From Chitinispirillaceae bacterium (GTDB taxonomy: Bacteria > Fibrobacterota > Chitinivibrionia > Chitinivibrionales > Chitinispirillaceae): a DNA stretch of 14,370 nt. This document shows positions 6,869 to 13,304 of the stretch, one piece after another. Position 1 is the stretch's first letter, and each line of letters starts with the position of its first letter. The notes beneath the pieces were generated by a model, which worked only from the letters and a program-made list of their open reading frames with translations, had not been told where the DNA came from and made no database searches. The translations under genes and the position numbers were made by a program. The stretch covers positions 1 through 14,370 of the forward strand of contig JAFGOU010000129.1 in the NCBI GenBank assembly GCA_016926315.1, in the 5' to 3' direction.

Positions 6869-7561
6869 TCATCTCCGTTTTTTCTGGATCGGCAGCGGCC
6901 GGAGCGGCGCGGTCTTTTTCTGCACTTCGGTTTTTTTCTGTTCCGCCGGTGCGGAAGGCTCTTCTTTCAAAGCCGGGGTAAGGGCGCCGGTCTGCTTGCT
7001 TTTCCTGACCGCGTTGCCGTAGATATCGTAAAAGTACAGCATGGTTTCGGATTCCATGTAGATGCCTTCGTTCGTGATGCGGGTGATCTTCCTGCCCACG
7101 ACTTTGTCGCCGACGTCCACCGAATAGGAGCGCTCGCCGTCCATGATGATCGCCGAGATTTTCATGCCGGTGGCGTCGGCGATGATTGCCGTAAGACGCA
7201 CCTCGTCCGCGGGGGGCTCCGGCCGCGGGGGAGCGGCCTGCGTTTCAGCGGCGGCGGTCTGCTTGGGCGCGGGGCGGAATTTAGGCTTGGCAGCGGGCTT
7301 CGGCGCCTGCACCACCTGCCGGGTCACGCCGGTCATGGGGTCTTTGCCCCCGGAGTAACCGAACTGCGCCCGGGTGGCAAGGAGTTCTTCGAGCCGGTTC
7401 ACCATGTCGATGAAGCGCTGGTCATATCCTTCGCTGGTTTTCAGCTTTTCGTTGACGGAGCGTTCAAAGGAGGCCCTTGCTGAAAAGGAACGGAAAATCA
7501 TAATGAAGGAGATAAGCACCGTCAGCACGCAGGCCGAGATGAGGAGCCGGTGTTGTTTCAT
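6869..7561 (-). CDS. pilP: PilP-like pilus alignment protein
   Basis: Periplasmic link between the PilN/PilO complex and the secretin. It has 230 residues: an N-terminal hydrophobic segment (about 6-23), a Pro/Ala/Lys-rich linker (about 84-118), then a compact GspC/PilP homology domain (119-176: VRLTAIIAD, SYSVDVGDKV, RKITRITNEGIYM). A long Lys/Glu/Pro-rich tail follows (about 190-230, ending QKKRR), which is unusual for PilP. The sequence ISAC at 8-11 resembles a lipobox, but hydrophobicity continues past the Cys and few residues precede it, so a membrane anchor is more likely than a lipoprotein. The start ATG overlaps the pilO stop (ATGA), indicating translational coupling. The family call rests on position plus the beta-rich domain; sequence identity to classical PilP looks low. 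Confidence 0.75.
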   Translation of the reverse strand: MKQHRLLISACVLTVLISFIMIFRSFSARASFERSVNEKLKTSEGYDQRFIDMVNRLEELLATRAQFGYSGGKDPMTGVTRQVVQAPKPAAKPKFRPAPKQTAAAETQAAPPRPEPPADEVRLTAIIADATGMKISAIIMDGERSYSVDVGDKVVGRKITRITNEGIYMESETMLYFYDIYGNAVRKSKQTGALTPALKEEPSAPAEQKKTEVQKKTAPLRPLPIQKKRR

Positions 7562-8136
7562 GATGCGGTCACCTTTTTGATCCGGTAGGTGTTCACGTTC
7601 ATTTTGATGACGATGTCTTTGTTCGAGCCGGCAGACGGCTTGCGGAAATAGGTCTCTTCACTCTGGTTGAAATCGGCTGAGCGGAGATTGACCTGAAAAG
7701 AGTTGAGCGTGGTGAGGCGGCGGCTGTTTTCGAATTTCGAGCAGAGCTCGCCGAACGAAAAAAAGTCGCCTTCAAGTTCGAGCTCGTAGCCGTACGTGGT
7801 GATGACGCCGGTCACGACCGGCGGCGTCGGTTTGCACGAAACGAGCTTCATCTTGAGGTCATTGACGCAGGTGGTGATGAAATCAAAAAAAATGGATTCG
7901 TGGGTCACCGTATCGACCTGTCCCGGGAATATCATGTTTTTCTGGACCAGGTCGCGCACGTGGTTGAGGTTCTCGTAGACGATTTTGGCGCTCGCCAGTT
8001 TGTTCGAAATAATGATGCGCTGGTGCTCGAGCTTTTCGAACGTCGGTTTGAAACTGACCACGATGAGCCGGTCGACGATGACGAACGCGATAAGGACTGC
8101 CCCGACGACGACGCTGAGGATGATGTCGATTTTCAT
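7558..8136 (-). CDS. pilO: PilO-like pilus alignment protein
   Basis: Bitopic inner-membrane protein that pairs with PilN and transmits the alignment complex to PilP/PilQ. It has 192 residues: a short cytoplasmic MKID, one transmembrane helix (about 4-28), a helical coiled-coil stretch (about 30-70, FEKLEHQRIIISNKLASAK), and a C-terminal ferredoxin-like alpha/beta domain (about 80-190, YELELEGDFFSFGELCSKFENS). This is the standard PilO layout and length. AGGAG lies 9 bases upstream of ATG. It starts 15 bases after pilN and overlaps pilP by 4 bases. Confidence 0.82.
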   Translation of the reverse strand: MKIDIILSVVVGAVLIAFVIVDRLIVVSFKPTFEKLEHQRIIISNKLASAKIVYENLNHVRDLVQKNMIFPGQVDTVTHESIFFDFITTCVNDLKMKLVSCKPTPPVVTGVITTYGYELELEGDFFSFGELCSKFENSRRLTTLNSFQVNLRSADFNQSEETYFRKPSAGSNKDIVIKMNVNTYRIKKVTAS

Positions 8137-8151
8137 AAGCCGGGGCTCCTG

Positions 8152-8715
8152 TCACCGAAGCGAAGCGTATTCAAAACTGACGCGGTCCTGCTGGACCTTC
8201 TCTTCGTCGGAGCGGGCCACCGCAACGAAGTTGGTCGTTTTAAAGACGTCGACGTACGCCGAATCAGTACGCAGTTTATTGAGATATTCGTCGAGCGTTA
8301 TAAGCTGTTCCTGTTCCGGCGTAATGTAGCCGAAGCCGGAGACCTTGAATTTTTTCCCATCGTAGCCGAATTTGATGATCCAGTAGTCTTTGGGCAGATA
8401 GTAGGCCATGGCGGCAAGTTTTTTCGTCCAGTAGACCCGGTTCGACTGAAGGCTGTCGAGCCGTTCTATGTCCGCCTTGTCTATCACCATGCGGGTTGAC
8501 CTGTATTTGCCGTATTCGAGTTCGATCCTCGCGAGCTCCTGTCTTTCATTCGCCAGTTTCGTTTCCATGCCGAGGATCTGAAACGTGAAGGCGAGCACCG
8601 CGATACCAAGCAGGCCGAGGCACGACAAGGCTATGGTGAAGAGCCTGTTTTTCAGCTCTACGGCCCTGCGCTCGTCGGAGCGGAGCTGGCGTACAAGGTT
8701 GATGTTGTATCTCAC
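8152..8715 (-). CDS. pilN: PilN-like pilus alignment protein
   Basis: Bitopic inner-membrane protein whose cytoplasmic N-terminus docks on PilM. It has 187 residues: YNINLVRQLR at 3-12 corresponds to the conserved INLLP motif that PilM binds, followed by a transmembrane helix (about 27-49), a coiled-coil segment (about 51-95), and a C-terminal alpha/beta domain (about 100-187, with FKVSGFGYITPE). The Leu-Pro of the INLLP core is replaced by Val-Arg. Start is GTG at 8713-8715, overlapping the pilM stop as GTGA, with GAGGAA 5 bases upstream; translational coupling to pilM is likely. Confidence 0.85.
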   Translation of the reverse strand: MRYNINLVRQLRSDERRAVELKNRLFTIALSCLGLLGIAVLAFTFQILGMETKLANERQELARIELEYGKYRSTRMVIDKADIERLDSLQSNRVYWTKKLAAMAYYLPKDYWIIKFGYDGKKFKVSGFGYITPEQEQLITLDEYLNKLRTDSAYVDVFKTTNFVAVARSDEEKVQQDRVSFEYASLR

Positions 8716-9659
8716 TGCGCGTTCCTCATTGCAAGTCCCATTGCCACCTCGAATTTGCCCTTCGGCGCGTTCGACGACTGCTTGAGCTGGGCGAACACGT
8801 CGACGACTTCGGTCGTAAGGCTGGTCTTGGCGCCGATGATGCGGGCGATGCTTTCGTTTTCGAGGTATTCTCCTTCGAGGAACACCCCCGCGAAATTCTT
8901 GTTCGAATAGGTTTTTTCGTAGAACGAGAGGGAGCGGCCTATCTCGTCGGCAAGGTCGCCGAGCCTTTTTTCAATATCTTTCTGGCCGGCTTCAGCCCCT
9001 TCGCCGAACAGTTCGTCGGACGCGAAGTAGACGCTGCGGTGGAAAAACGGGACATTATCGTCGCCGCAGATGACGAGATTGACGACCGACGACCCGACGT
9101 GTACGACCACGTAGGCAAGCCCGATGGCGAACGATTTCTGGGAGAGATGGAAGGCGTTGGCGACCGAGAGCGGAAACACATCGACGACCCAGGGCTTCAT
9201 GCCGAGACGGTCCATCATGTGAAGATGGCGCGACAGCATGACGCCCGGGACGGCGGTGACCACGAACTGGAACGCGTCGTTGTTCCTGCTGTTTTCGAGC
9301 ATCTGGTAGTCGATGTTGGCGCCGGCGACCTCGAACGGGAGGCTTTTCTTGATTTCAAGCTTGAGCGCGTTGCGGAGCTCGGCGTCGGGCAGTTTGCGGA
9401 ACGGCAGCTGCGTCACGTACACCTGTTTTCCGGCAAGCGTGGTGACGACGCGGTCGGAACCCGTTATAGATATCTTCTCCTTTATCTTCTTCATCCCGCC
9501 GGAGAGGTTTTCGTCGCTTGAAAAGTCTCCCCGCAGTTCAGACAGGCCGGAGACCTGCACCGCCGCCCTGGCCCCCGTGCGGCTGATGTCTATCTTGGCG
9601 GCGCGGATGCTTACCGCGTCCCATTCGATGCCGATGGAGGTAATGAGCGTTTTTGCCAT
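8712..9659 (-). CDS. pilM: PilM-like actin-fold pilus assembly protein with degenerate nucleotide site
   Basis: Cytoplasmic actin-like ring component that binds PilN. It has 315 residues. The FtsA/PilM fold is shown by the opening SIGIEWDAVSIRAAKI, the QVYVTQLPFRKLPDAELRNAL block (74-94), VVVHVGSSVVNLVI (about 190-203), FFHRSVYFASDELF, and a C-terminal LADEIGRSLSFYEKTY plus TTEVVDVFAQLK segment. The usual phosphate-1 motif G-I-D-I-G is G-I-E-W-D here, and the phosphate-2 motif D-I-G is H-V-G, so nucleotide binding may be weak. The ATG at 9659 (MAKTLITSIG) is chosen by homology; GGAG lies 12 bases upstream. A TTG at 9683 in frame is less likely. The gene opens the pilMNOPQ cluster. Confidence 0.87.
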   Translation of the reverse strand: MAKTLITSIGIEWDAVSIRAAKIDISRTGARAAVQVSGLSELRGDFSSDENLSGGMKKIKEKISITGSDRVVTTLAGKQVYVTQLPFRKLPDAELRNALKLEIKKSLPFEVAGANIDYQMLENSRNNDAFQFVVTAVPGVMLSRHLHMMDRLGMKPWVVDVFPLSVANAFHLSQKSFAIGLAYVVVHVGSSVVNLVICGDDNVPFFHRSVYFASDELFGEGAEAGQKDIEKRLGDLADEIGRSLSFYEKTYSNKNFAGVFLEGEYLENESIARIIGAKTSLTTEVVDVFAQLKQSSNAPKGKFEVAMGLAMRNAQ

Positions 9660-9808
9660 GGTACCGTAAAACTCCGCTTGCAAACGGCTTCTTTTGTTAA
9701 AAGATGAACTCGGGTGATGGCAGTATCAGGGTTATTAAAATATATCAGTGAACGCGGGAGGGGAAGCGGATTTTTCGTCAAGGCGCCGGTTCTGGAATAC
9801 ATGGACAA

Positions 9809-9836
9809 GGACGCTCTTCCTTGCGGGAGAGCGTCC
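9809..9836 (-). terminator. 12-bp hairpin downstream of the pilins, possible terminator or attenuator
   Basis: GGACGCTCTTCC (9809-9820) and GGGAGAGCGTCC (9825-9836) form a 12-base stem with one G-U/A-C position and a 4-base loop. It lies about 95 bases after the second prepilin stop and about 150 bases before pilM. Only a short TT follows on the - strand, so termination is not certain. Two upstream segments (9865-9870 and 9878-9884) could pair with one arm instead. The rest of 9660-9931 holds no gene I can support. Confidence 0.5.
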
Positions 9837-9931
9837 TGCAGGTGCTGCCCGGAAACAGGCCGCCGCTCTCAGAGAAAGCTCTCCTCGCCGGCAACCGGTG
9901 TGTTACGTTTTTGTTCTGGATGCGCGCATGA

Positions 9932-10279
9932 TCAGCGGTAGGACGCCGTATCAATGATTGCTGCATCGTTACGGTCCTCGGCCGTGATCCGTGCCCCGCT
10001 GATTGACACCCTGTACTTGACGTTGTCGAAATACAGGTTCAGCGGGTCGGTATTCGGCGCCACGTCGCCGTCGGAAAGGTTCGTCCCCGTCCTTCTCCAG
10101 TAGGCGTTCGCATTCGCCGCCGCGGTTTCTGCCAGATTGTCTACGACAGACTGCCGCTGGTCGCGGATGTACCCCGCATACATGGGAATACCGATGCTCG
10201 CCAGAACGGCAATAAGCACGGAAACCACGATGACTTCCACGAGAGAAAAACCCCTGCTTTCCGTAAGGGAATTTTTCAT
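9932..10279 (-). CDS. Type IV prepilin, second of two
   Basis: A 115-residue prepilin. A 10-residue basic leader ends in Gly before FSLVEV: cleavage G10^F11, Glu at mature position 5, and a hydrophobic helix to about residue 32 (VIVVSVLIAVLASIGIP). The helix continues through a polar segment (VVDNLAETAAANANAYW) to a short beta-rich C-terminus (NLYFDNVKYRVSISGARIT). There is no Cys, so no disulphide-closed D-region. It could be a major or minor pilin; its small size fits a subunit of the fibre. The ATG at 10279 is chosen because it gives a normal leader length; AAGG lies about 11 bases upstream. An in-frame ATG at 10306 would give a 19-residue leader. It is 128 bases after the first prepilin. 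Confidence 0.88.
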   Translation of the reverse strand: MKNSLTESRGFSLVEVIVVSVLIAVLASIGIPMYAGYIRDQRQSVVDNLAETAAANANAYWRRTGTNLSDGDVAPNTDPLNLYFDNVKYRVSISGARITAEDRNDAAIIDTASYR

Positions 10280-10371
10280 GTTACGGAGCGCCTTTCGTTC
10301 TTTCATGAATGAGTGCCGGAACACCCGCACCGCGGATGTCCCGGCACAACGGCAAGACCTCATCAAAACGC

Positions 10372-10392
10372 CGCCCGGCGCCATGCCGGGCG
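10372..10392 (-). terminator. GC hairpin between the two prepilins, attenuator-like
   Basis: CGCCCGGC (10372-10379) and GCCGGGCG (10385-10392) form an 8-bp perfect stem with a 5-base loop, 15 bases after the first prepilin stop. On the - strand it is followed after 3 bases by TTTT (10365-10368). This could terminate part of the transcripts or stabilise the first pilin message, so the upstream pilin would be made in excess. Confidence 0.5.
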
Positions 10393-10407
10393 CCTGCTTA
10401 AACGGCA

Positions 10408-10833
10408 TTACTGCTTATAGGTGAACACTTTTCCCGTTCCCTGACCGTAGTCGGTGTAATAAACCTCTACCGTGCCCGGCCCGCCATCGGTGTGGCCCGG
10501 ATTACCGTCAGACCATGCAATCGTGTAACTGTTCGGGACGATGATCGTGTTGTCAGTTACGCCAGGGTCATTGACGCTTGGAAAAGTGACGACGAGAGGG
10601 GCGGCAGGGTCGTCTGGCGACTCGGCGTTCACAACGGTAAATACCACTTTCTGCTGGGTGCTTGCCCCGGCGGCGCCGGAAATCGAGCCGGCCACGTTGT
10701 TCCCGACGTTGATGCGCGAGTCCTTGATATAACCCATATACAGCGGGATCGCGACGGCCGCGAGCACCGCGACGATGACCGCAACGACGATGACCTCTAC
10801 GAGGGTGAAACCCTTTTCTTTCCTGACCTTCAT
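10408..10833 (-). CDS. pilA: Type IV prepilin, likely major pilin PilA
   Basis: A 141-residue prepilin with an 8-residue leader MKVRKEKG, cleavage before Phe, Glu at mature position 5 (FTLVE), and a hydrophobic N-helix (VIVVAVIVAVLAAVAIP). The C-terminal part is Gly/Asp/Pro/Thr-rich and beta-type (VVFTVVNAESPDDPAAPLVV, YTIAWSDGNPGHTDGG, VEVYYTDYGQGTGKVFTY). There is no Cys. It needs a PilD peptidase, which is not in the window. AGGAGG lies 4 bases upstream of the ATG, the strongest site in the locus, and a perfect -10 box lies about 150 bases upstream. Both fit high expression, so this is the better candidate for the major subunit. It shares the N-helix but little else with the next prepilin. 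Confidence 0.88.
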   Translation of the reverse strand: MKVRKEKGFTLVEVIVVAVIVAVLAAVAIPLYMGYIKDSRINVGNNVAGSISGAAGASTQQKVVFTVVNAESPDDPAAPLVVTFPSVNDPGVTDNTIIVPNSYTIAWSDGNPGHTDGGPGTVEVYYTDYGQGTGKVFTYKQ

Positions 10834-10837
10834 ACGG

Positions 10838-10843
10838 CCTCCT
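10838..10843 (-). promoter_or_regulatory. Strong ribosome-binding site of the first prepilin
   Basis: AGGAGG on the - strand with 4 bases to the ATG (10831-10833). It supports this start and a high translation rate. Confidence 0.7.
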
Positions 10844-10984
10844 AGTAAATATAGTTAAAGAGAGAAACATGCGCCCGTTCGGGTCGCGTGATAGTAATCA
10901 GAATCGGACATGTTTTTTCCGCCGTTCGCCTCCTTTCCCGCCATCTTCAAGTGACAGATCGTTCATAAGCTTTCCCCGGTTTTT

Positions 10985-11013
10985 ATTATACACCTGTCGA
11001 AGATAAAATGCAA
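10985..11013 (-). promoter_or_regulatory. Sigma70-like promoter for the prepilin genes
   Basis: On the - strand TTGCAT (11008-11013) and a perfect TATAAT (10985-10990) are separated by 17 bases inside an A/T-rich zone. Transcription is expected to start near 10978. No terminator is seen just after pilC, so read-through from upstream is also possible. Confidence 0.55.
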
Positions 11014-11168
11014 GGGAAATATTAAGCGCTAAAGTTATTGATATATAATAAAATACAAAATACCGAAAATAACCGTGGAACCAATCGGACGGTTTTGGCG
11101 CGCCAGGCATCCGCCGATCGATGTCCGCACCTTCTGTCAAAGAACATGCCGCGCCTGTATAGCTTTTG

Positions 11169-12413
11169 TCAACTTCCCGTGATCATCTTTCCCATGGAGA
11201 ACACGGGCAGGTAGAGGCAGATGACGATGGTGCCGACAATGCCGCCCAGAATGATGATGAGCACCGGCTCGATGATGGCGGCGAGGGAGTCCACCGTGTT
11301 TTTGATCTCCCGTTCGTAAAACTCGGCCGCCTTGCGCAGGAGTTCGTCGACCTTGCCCGACTCCTCTCCCGTGGCAACCAGCTGTATCACCATGGGAGGG
11401 AAGATCCGCGTTTTGAGGAGGCTCTGGCTCAGGAGTTCGCCGCGCCGCAGGCCCGCGTACACCTGTTCGAGCCCCCGTGAGAACACCTTGTTGCTGACCA
11501 CGGCGCCGCAGATCTCGGTGGCCTGCAGGATGGGCGTGCCGGCCTCGAGGAGGAGCGCCATGGTGCGGGAGAACACCGACCAGATGTTCTTCCGCAGGAT
11601 GATGCCGAAAATCGGGAGGTAGAGCAGGTATTTGTGGAAGAAAAACTTAAATTTGTCGGTCATCATGGCCATCCTGAACGCGATGAAACACGCAATGATG
11701 AAAAGCACGACCAGGGGAAAATTATTGCGGAAAGCGTCGGACGCCTTGATCAGCATGAGCGTCGGTCCCGGGAGCTTGGCCCCGAAACCGCCGTAGAGGC
11801 TCTCGAAGATGGGCACCAGTTTCCAGAGGATCCCGGCGACCAGGAGGAAGACGAAACCGAAGATGAAGGTGGGGTAGCGCATGGCCGAGACCACCTTGGC
11901 GCGCAGGGCCTCGCTGTACTCCATGTACACGGCCAGCTGGTCGAGGACCTTGTCGAGGGCGCCGGCTACCTCTCCGGCGTGGCAGACCGAGACGAAAAGG
12001 TTGTTGAAGGCGCCCGGGTGGCGCGACACCGCGTCGGAAAAGGTGTTGCCGTGGGAGATGTCGTCGGCGACGGACTGGATGACCTTTCTGAAGACCGGCT
12101 TCTCGCCGGTGGCGAGCTGTTCGAGAGATTTGACGAGCGGGACGCCGGCCTCGACCATGGTGGCGAGCTGGCGGGTGAAAAACACCACCTCGCTGAACGG
12201 CACCTTGTCTTTGGTGAAAGAAAAGCTCGACTTGAACTTTTCGGTTAAGCTCTGCTGCCTGCGGGAGCCGTCGAAGTTAAGCTCGTCCACCTGTATGGGG
12301 ACGAGTTTCTTTTCGGCCAGCCGGTCGACGATTTCGTCGACGCTTACGCCTTCGGTGTTGCCGGTTATGATCTTGTCGTTCTGGTCACGCGCCTTGTAAT
12401 AAAACCGCGGCAT
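11169..12413 (-). CDS. pilC: PilC type IV pilus inner-membrane platform protein
   Basis: Polytopic membrane platform of the GspF/PilC family on which PilB and PilT act. It has 414 residues, the normal length. It opens with FYYKARDQNDKIITGNTEG, then has two T2SSF domains (about 74-197 and 277-400), each starting with the F-T/S-R-x-L/M-A-x-L/M-L/V-E-A-G-x-P motif: FFTRQLATMVEAGVP at 78-92 and FSRTMALLLEAGTP at 281-294. Membrane helices lie near 182-203, 232-250 and 380-405. The second domain carries the typical VATGEESGKVDELL (346-359). The start at 12413 (MPRFYY) has GAGGA 6 bases upstream; an in-frame upstream codon at 12428 would lie within that region. It follows the barrel gene by 47 bases, so it is probably co-transcribed with it. 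It is separated by 335 bases from the prepilins. Confidence 0.95.
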   Translation of the reverse strand: MPRFYYKARDQNDKIITGNTEGVSVDEIVDRLAEKKLVPIQVDELNFDGSRRQQSLTEKFKSSFSFTKDKVPFSEVVFFTRQLATMVEAGVPLVKSLEQLATGEKPVFRKVIQSVADDISHGNTFSDAVSRHPGAFNNLFVSVCHAGEVAGALDKVLDQLAVYMEYSEALRAKVVSAMRYPTFIFGFVFLLVAGILWKLVPIFESLYGGFGAKLPGPTLMLIKASDAFRNNFPLVVLFIIACFIAFRMAMMTDKFKFFFHKYLLYLPIFGIILRKNIWSVFSRTMALLLEAGTPILQATEICGAVVSNKVFSRGLEQVYAGLRRGELLSQSLLKTRIFPPMVIQLVATGEESGKVDELLRKAAEFYEREIKNTVDSLAAIIEPVLIIILGGIVGTIVICLYLPVFSMGKMITGS

Positions 12414-12453
12414 GGGAAGTCCTCGCAAAATGCGGTAAAGGGTGTCGGCAGAC

Positions 12454-12471
12454 GCATGCGTCAGCGCATGC
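12454..12471 (-). repeat. Short hairpin across the stop codon of the barrel-type gene
   Basis: GCATGCG (12454-12460) and CGCATGC (12465-12471) form 7-base perfect arms with the loop CTGA on the - strand, which contains the TGA stop. A 12-base perfect palindrome GACGCATGCGTC (12451-12462) overlaps it. It lies about 40 bases before the pilC start and may affect message processing or coupling between the two genes. Confidence 0.35.
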
Positions 12472-13270
12472 TTTTTTCCATTTCTTCTATTTTCTTCTCC
12501 ATTTCCCTGAAGCCCGGATAATCCTCGTTCTCGCTCATTTTCCGGGACATTTTATCGTTAGGCTGGCGGAGAATGACCCCGACCGAGACCCCGATCGACG
12601 ATTCGGCGGGGCCGCCCGCCCAGTCCATATCGATGCCGGGCGAGGCGTCGAAATCGAACGAAAGGTAGGCGCCTTCGGCGGGCGTGTGCAGCGTGACCGA
12701 TAAGTAGGCGCGTTTCTGTTCAGCGTTCGAAAACTCCTGCGCGGCGCCGCCGCCTTCCTGCATGCGGCCGAGCATGAGCAGCCCCCGCCCGCCGGCCTCA
12801 AGGTCGACAAAACCGTTGAGCGAGACGATGACGCCCGCATGCGGGACCACGACCGGGCCGGAATAGACGAACGATTCGCTCTGGTCCCTCGTGTAAAGAT
12901 AGTGCGCCTTTGCGCCGGCGGTGACCCTGAGCCTGTTTTTGATGAGAGGAGGGGTGAACAGCGCAAGGCCGAGCGAGGGCGAAAAGTTGAAACCGCCCTT
13001 GAACTGCCGCTGCTGGCAGGTGTCCACGCTGATGTTCGCGCCGCCGAGGCCGGCCGAGAGCATGAGGAAGGGCAGCGGGGCGTAGCGCACGTTCACATGG
13101 TGCACGCTCTCGTGGGCCGGCACCTTGAGCGCGGTGATCTCGGCGCCGCGCCATACGCCGCTGTAGTCGACGGCGATGCTGGAGGATGAGAGGTCCTGCA
13201 CCGGAGAGCCGGCGAACGCGCACGTCGCGAGGAGTGCTGCCGCTGCTGACAGCAAAAATTCTCTTTCCAT
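12461..13270 (-). CDS. Secreted, probably outer-membrane protein with a C-terminal charged helix
   Basis: A 269-residue protein whose family I do not recognise. The signal peptide is clear (hydrophobic LLSAAAALLATCAFA at 6-20, cleavage after AFA). The mature part has many short amphipathic beta stretches: VNVRYAPLPFLMLSAGLG, FNFSPSLGLALF, LRVTAGAKAHYLY, AGVIVSLNGFVDLEAG, RAYLSVTLH, AYLSFDFDA, IGVSVGVIL. This resembles an outer-membrane barrel of about 8-12 strands. After the last strand (about 234) a charged helical tail follows (PNDKMSRKM...MEKKIEEMEKSMR), possibly a short periplasmic coiled coil. The ATG at 13270 is preferred over upstream codons because it starts the signal peptide and has AGAGGA about 9 bases upstream. 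It is 34 bases after the Ig-like gene and 47 before pilC, so all three probably form one unit; a role in pilus anchoring or surface display is only inferred from that position. Confidence 0.75.
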   Translation of the reverse strand: MEREFLLSAAAALLATCAFAGSPVQDLSSSSIAVDYSGVWRGAEITALKVPAHESVHHVNVRYAPLPFLMLSAGLGGANISVDTCQQRQFKGGFNFSPSLGLALFTPPLIKNRLRVTAGAKAHYLYTRDQSESFVYSGPVVVPHAGVIVSLNGFVDLEAGGRGLLMLGRMQEGGGAAQEFSNAEQKRAYLSVTLHTPAEGAYLSFDFDASPGIDMDWAGGPAESSIGVSVGVILRQPNDKMSRKMSENEDYPGFREMEKKIEEMEKSMR

Positions 13271-13304
13271 GGTTACAATCCTCTCTTTAATTGGTGGCCC
13301 GGGA

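Larger units (their letters stand above)
10834..11168. other. Non-coding region between pilC and the prepilins, with A/T-rich promoter zone
   Basis: This is the longest gene-free stretch in the window (335 bases). From pilC it begins with unremarkable sequence, including the palindrome TGGCGCGCCA (11096-11105). It then becomes A/T-rich (about 10981-11075), contrasting with the GC-rich surroundings. The promoter at 10985-11013 is followed by a leader of about 145 bases containing a small palindrome CCCGTTCGGG (10874-10883). I see no sigma54-type GG-N10-GC site. An 80-codon open frame on the - strand (10898-11140) spans the promoter and is not believed to be a gene. Confidence 0.6.

Noticed and set aside
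10898..11140. An 80-codon open frame on the - strand between pilC and the prepilins, with a hydrophobic stretch
   Set aside because: It runs through the A/T-rich promoter zone, has no ribosome-binding site, and its hydrophobic stretch comes from that A/T-rich DNA. A 22-codon frame inside the leader (ATG on the - strand near 10966) also has only a weak ribosome-binding site.
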